Source of the DNA: an uncultured Oscillospiraceae bacterium
GTDB lineage: Bacteria; Bacillota; Clostridia; Oscillospirales; Ruminococcaceae
Direction: 5' to 3'
Length of the DNA: 6,864 bases
Assembly (NCBI GenBank): GCA_958403605.1
Contig: CATXYA010000088.1
Span: 1 to 6,864, forward strand
Under the pieces are notes generated by a model. That model worked only from the letters and a program-made list of their open reading frames with translations. It had not been told where the DNA came from and did not search any database. How positions within the stretch are numbered: the first letter of the stretch is position 1; each line of letters starts with the position of its first letter. Below are positions 4,886 through 6,864 of the stretch, in pieces. Position numbers and translations under genes: made by a program.

Positions 4886-5532
4886 TCCGACTGCTCCCCG
4901 TCATCGCCGTCCTCGTCCCAGGGGGGATCATCGTCATAGCCCTCCGGGCCGTCATAGTCGGCCTCGTCATAGTCCTCCTCCGTGGCGGCGGCCCGCTGTT
5001 GCTTGGGGCGGTAAATCTTGAAATACCACCCGGCCCCGCCGCCGATCAACACCACGGCCAGCACCAGCAGAAGCGGCCCGGCTCCGCCCTTTTTCTCCGG
5101 CTGGGGTTCCGGTTTGGTTGTGGGTTCCGGGTCAGGCTCCGGCTCAGGGGCGGGAGTGATGGGAGCGGCCCCCTCGGTATTCTCCGCCAGGGCCATCAGA
5201 TCGGCCACGGTGACGGCGTTCAGGAAGTAGACGTTTTCTGTGCTTTTCTGTCTGTCGATGACCAGATAGAAAACCGCCTCGTCCGCCGTGGTGATGGTGA
5301 AAAATTCCTTGCCCTCGTCATCGGCGGCATTGTCCAGCACCGTCCCCTGGCCGTCCGGGGTCAGGGGGTTCGGCTCCGGGGTCGGCTCCGCCGGGTCAAG
5401 GCCGTCCCACAGCTCCACGCCCCCGGTGCCGTCCTTGTATTCCTCGCCGCCCCCGGCATAGGCCGGGGTGGCGAATCCGCACATCAGAACGGCGGCACAC
5501 AAGGCCGCCGCCAGCACACGCGCTTTTTTCAT
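4882..5532 (-). CDS. DUF4366 (CD1107-like) surface membrane protein
   Basis: A 216-residue exported, membrane-anchored protein of the conjugation cluster. Residues 1-26 form a signal peptide (KKARVLAAALCAAVLMCGFA, ending AYA). A compact extracellular domain follows at about 70-118 (EFFTITTADEAVFYLVIDRQ, then NVYFLNAVTVADLMALAENT). Next come a Pro/Glu spacer of PEPEP-type repeats (124-147), a membrane helix (152-172) and a very acidic cytosolic tail (185-216; EEDYDEADYDGPEGYDDD and on). The ATG at 5532 is preferred over upstream starts because it gives a perfect signal peptide and overlaps the DUF4315 stop (ATGA). This topology fits a component that spans the wall and contacts the transfer machine. 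Its precise role is not known. Confidence 0.88.
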   Translation of the reverse strand: MKKARVLAAALCAAVLMCGFATPAYAGGGEEYKDGTGGVELWDGLDPAEPTPEPNPLTPDGQGTVLDNAADDEGKEFFTITTADEAVFYLVIDRQKSTENVYFLNAVTVADLMALAENTEGAAPITPAPEPEPDPEPTTKPEPQPEKKGGAGPLLLVLAVVLIGGGAGWYFKIYRPKQQRAAATEEDYDEADYDGPEGYDDDPPWDEDGDDGEQSE

Positions 5533-5780
5533 TCCGCCGCCCCCTCTCCCGCAGGGGTGGACTTCTGGCCAGTCTGGCCAGAAGCGCCCCGGAGCTTCTG
5601 GAGCAGGAGGGGCAGCTCGTCCAGGGGGACGCTCATGCCCCGTACGATGTCCACAATCTCCTCGTTTTCCGCCTCCCGGTGCTTCTGTTCCAATTCTTTC
5701 AGCTTGGCCTGGGCCTCGCTGATCTTGGCCTTGACCTTTTCCATCTCGGCCTGGATTTTCGCGCTTTTGCTTGTCGCCAT
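5529..5780 (-). CDS. DUF4315 coiled-coil protein
   Basis: An 83-residue protein. Residues about 5-40 are an uninterrupted charged helix (KIQAEMEKVKAKISEAQAKL, then KELEQKHREAENEE), a likely coiled coil. A conserved-looking segment IVDIVRGMSVPLDELPLLLQ follows, and then a low-complexity tail (GASGQTGQKSTPAGEGAAE). GGAGG lies 7 nt upstream of the ATG. It sits 13 nt after the NlpC/P60 gene and overlaps the DUF4366 start by four bases. The family is a regular member of Tn1549-like transfer modules, between the hydrolase and DUF4366; its activity is unknown. Its tail codons contain the second copy of the 23-bp palindrome, which accounts for the local GQTGQK sequence. Confidence 0.87.
   Translation of the reverse strand: MATSKSAKIQAEMEKVKAKISEAQAKLKELEQKHREAENEEIVDIVRGMSVPLDELPLLLQKLRGASGQTGQKSTPAGEGAAE
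5562..5584. repeat. Second copy of the CTTCTGGCCA palindrome, inside the DUF4315 gene
   Basis: CTTCTGGCCA (5562-5571), three bases and TGGCCAGAAG (5575-5584). The 10-bp arms are identical to those at 1300-1322; only the three-base centre differs (GTC against CGA). It lies in the variable tail of the DUF4315 gene. Confidence 0.8.
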
Positions 5781-5793
5781 GTAAAACCTCCAA

Positions 5794-6864
5794 TCATGGT
5801 AAACGCCCGTAGGCGTAAAGGTGAGATTGCCAGTAGTTGCTGTTCAGGTTGGCATACCCGATGGGATCGCCACAGTGGAGCATCCAGCCGTCCCCCACAT
5901 ACAGCCCACAATGAGACACGCCCGGCGTGTCATAGGTGCCCACGAAGAACACCAGATCACCGGGCCGGGGGGAGCTGGTACGGGTGCAGAGATTGTAAAG
6001 CCCTTGCGCCCCCAGCCGCCCGATGTCCCAGCCGCACTGGTTCAGGACATAGGACAAAAAGCCGGAGCAGTCAAAGGACGTGCTGGGACTGGAGCCGCCC
6101 CACACATAGGGGTAGCCGATATACTTTTCCGCCTCGGTGAGCAGGGCGGCAAAGGTTTCATCGTCCAGGTAGGACTCCGGCACCTCATGGAGCGTGGGGC
6201 CGCCTGTGATGTACTTGCCGATATAGCCGGACGAGGGGAACAGGTCGGGGCGGTTGCCCAGGGTCGCCATAAAGAGGGCGTACCGGGAGAGCTGATCCTG
6301 ACCCATGATATAGATGGGCAAATGGGAGAGGTTTTCGTTGGAGAGGGTCACGGTGCAGATAAAATAATCGTAGTACACCCGGTAGCTGTCGTGGTGGGTG
6401 TGGCCGTCCTCGTCCGTCCAGGTATCGGTTTCGATGTAGTAGCGCCGCTCTACCACCACGTCCTCGGTGAGAATGTACTGGCGGTCAAAGAGCATTTGCA
6501 GGGTGCCCTGTACCTCGTCCGCCGTCCAGGCTCCCTCATGGAGCGCGGAGAGAATGGAGATCAGCACATAGGGATCGTGCTCGATGTCGTCCAGGTCGTA
6601 GTGGTACTCGTCATAGCTGTGGGTGCTTTCATAGGTGTCCAGGTAATTTTGAAGCTCGGCCTCTAATCCGCAATAGGCGGCCTCGGCCCCCAGCATATCC
6701 CCATCCTCGGCGGGGTAGGTGCTGGCGGCCACCGCGCCCACGGTGCCGTTTCCAATCGACACCATAGAGGACATACAGGACTGCATCACCACCAGGAGCA
6801 GGATGCAGGCAATCAGGATCAGCGCCCCCACGGGATGGCGCTTGACAAAGCCGGCCACGGCCCA
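5794..6864 (-). CDS. Membrane-anchored NlpC/P60 (C40) peptidoglycan hydrolase, CD1108-like (5' part outside the window)
   Basis: A cell-wall hydrolase that would open peptidoglycan locally for the conjugation channel. The frame is open to the right edge (W-A before the GTG at 6858), and family members I know continue upstream, so this is treated as partial. Numbered from that GTG: a membrane helix at about 10-27 (GALILIACILLLVVMQ), an extracellular middle domain (about 55-205) with GAEAAYCGLEAELQNYLDTY and a motif HDPYVLISIL, then the NlpC/P60 domain (about 238-354). Catalytic residues are Cys264 in FDCSGF, His316 in VSHCGLYVG and His328 in WMLHCGDP, all present. It ends at YAYGRLP, typical of the family. 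It is the most upstream gene seen of the operon and is followed after 13 nt by DUF4315. Confidence 0.9.
   Translation of the reverse strand, partial: WAVAGFVKRHPVGALILIACILLLVVMQSCMSSMVSIGNGTVGAVAASTYPAEDGDMLGAEAAYCGLEAELQNYLDTYESTHSYDEYHYDLDDIEHDPYVLISILSALHEGAWTADEVQGTLQMLFDRQYILTEDVVVERRYYIETDTWTDEDGHTHHDSYRVYYDYFICTVTLSNENLSHLPIYIMGQDQLSRYALFMATLGNRPDLFPSSGYIGKYITGGPTLHEVPESYLDDETFAALLTEAEKYIGYPYVWGGSSPSTSFDCSGFLSYVLNQCGWDIGRLGAQGLYNLCTRTSSPRPGDLVFFVGTYDTPGVSHCGLYVGDGWMLHCGDPIGYANLNSNYWQSHLYAYGRLP

Noticed and set aside
4999..5784. Plus-strand open frame opposite DUF4366 and DUF4315
   Set aside because: Antisense shadow in GC-rich DNA. The minus strand has a signal peptide, a membrane helix and coupled starts that explain the region.
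4882..5793. Longer 303-residue version of the DUF4366 protein starting at 5793
   Set aside because: The first 87 residues are a frame-shifted reading of the DUF4315 gene; the ATG at 5532 gives a proper signal peptide.
5821..6666. Plus-strand open frame of 281 codons opposite the NlpC/P60 gene
   Set aside because: The minus strand carries all three catalytic residues of the family, and the plus frame has no recognisable features.

Overview
The window looks like part of an integrative conjugative or mobilisable element of the Tn1549/CTn type, from a GC-rich gut Clostridia host (Oscillospiraceae or Lachnospiraceae-like). This rests on recognised protein families and their order, not on a database search. 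All conjugation genes lie on the minus strand. Read from the right edge leftward they are: a membrane-anchored NlpC/P60 (CD1108-like) cell-wall hydrolase (5' part outside the window), a DUF4315 coiled-coil protein, a DUF4366 surface protein, a cysteine-rich VLP-domain protein, a 56-residue charged protein, MobC, and a MOBP-type relaxase. Several junctions are 4-nt start/stop overlaps, so this is one translationally coupled operon.

The odd part is 2599-3888. An AT-rich block of about 1.3 kb (roughly one-third GC by eye) sits on the plus strand between mobC and the relaxase gene, inside otherwise very GC-rich DNA. It has its own good promoter, one gene and one hairpin terminator, and no transposase or integrase. 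The gene encodes a 390-residue protein with two N-terminal membrane helices and a large cytosolic domain that I cannot assign. It looks like a self-contained single-gene cargo cassette; an anti-phage or other membrane effector is a reasonable but unproven guess. Beside its left edge, the relaxase gene has a perfect Shine-Dalgarno followed by ACG where the family normally has its start codon.

Downstream of the relaxase (1220-1323) is a non-coding patch holding four consecutive inverted repeats, a good candidate for the origin of transfer. The last of these, CTTCTGGCCA-N3-TGGCCAGAAG, recurs with identical arms about 4.3 kb away inside the DUF4315 gene.

The left end (1-1190) has lower GC than the conjugation operon and holds two divergently transcribed regulators: a tandem-MerR-domain regulator running off the left edge (minus strand) and an XRE-family repressor-like protein (plus strand) ending in a strong intrinsic terminator. 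The 196-bp space between them has candidate promoters and a perfect palindrome. No stretch longer than 300 bases lacks a gene; I see no tRNA, rRNA or CRISPR array.
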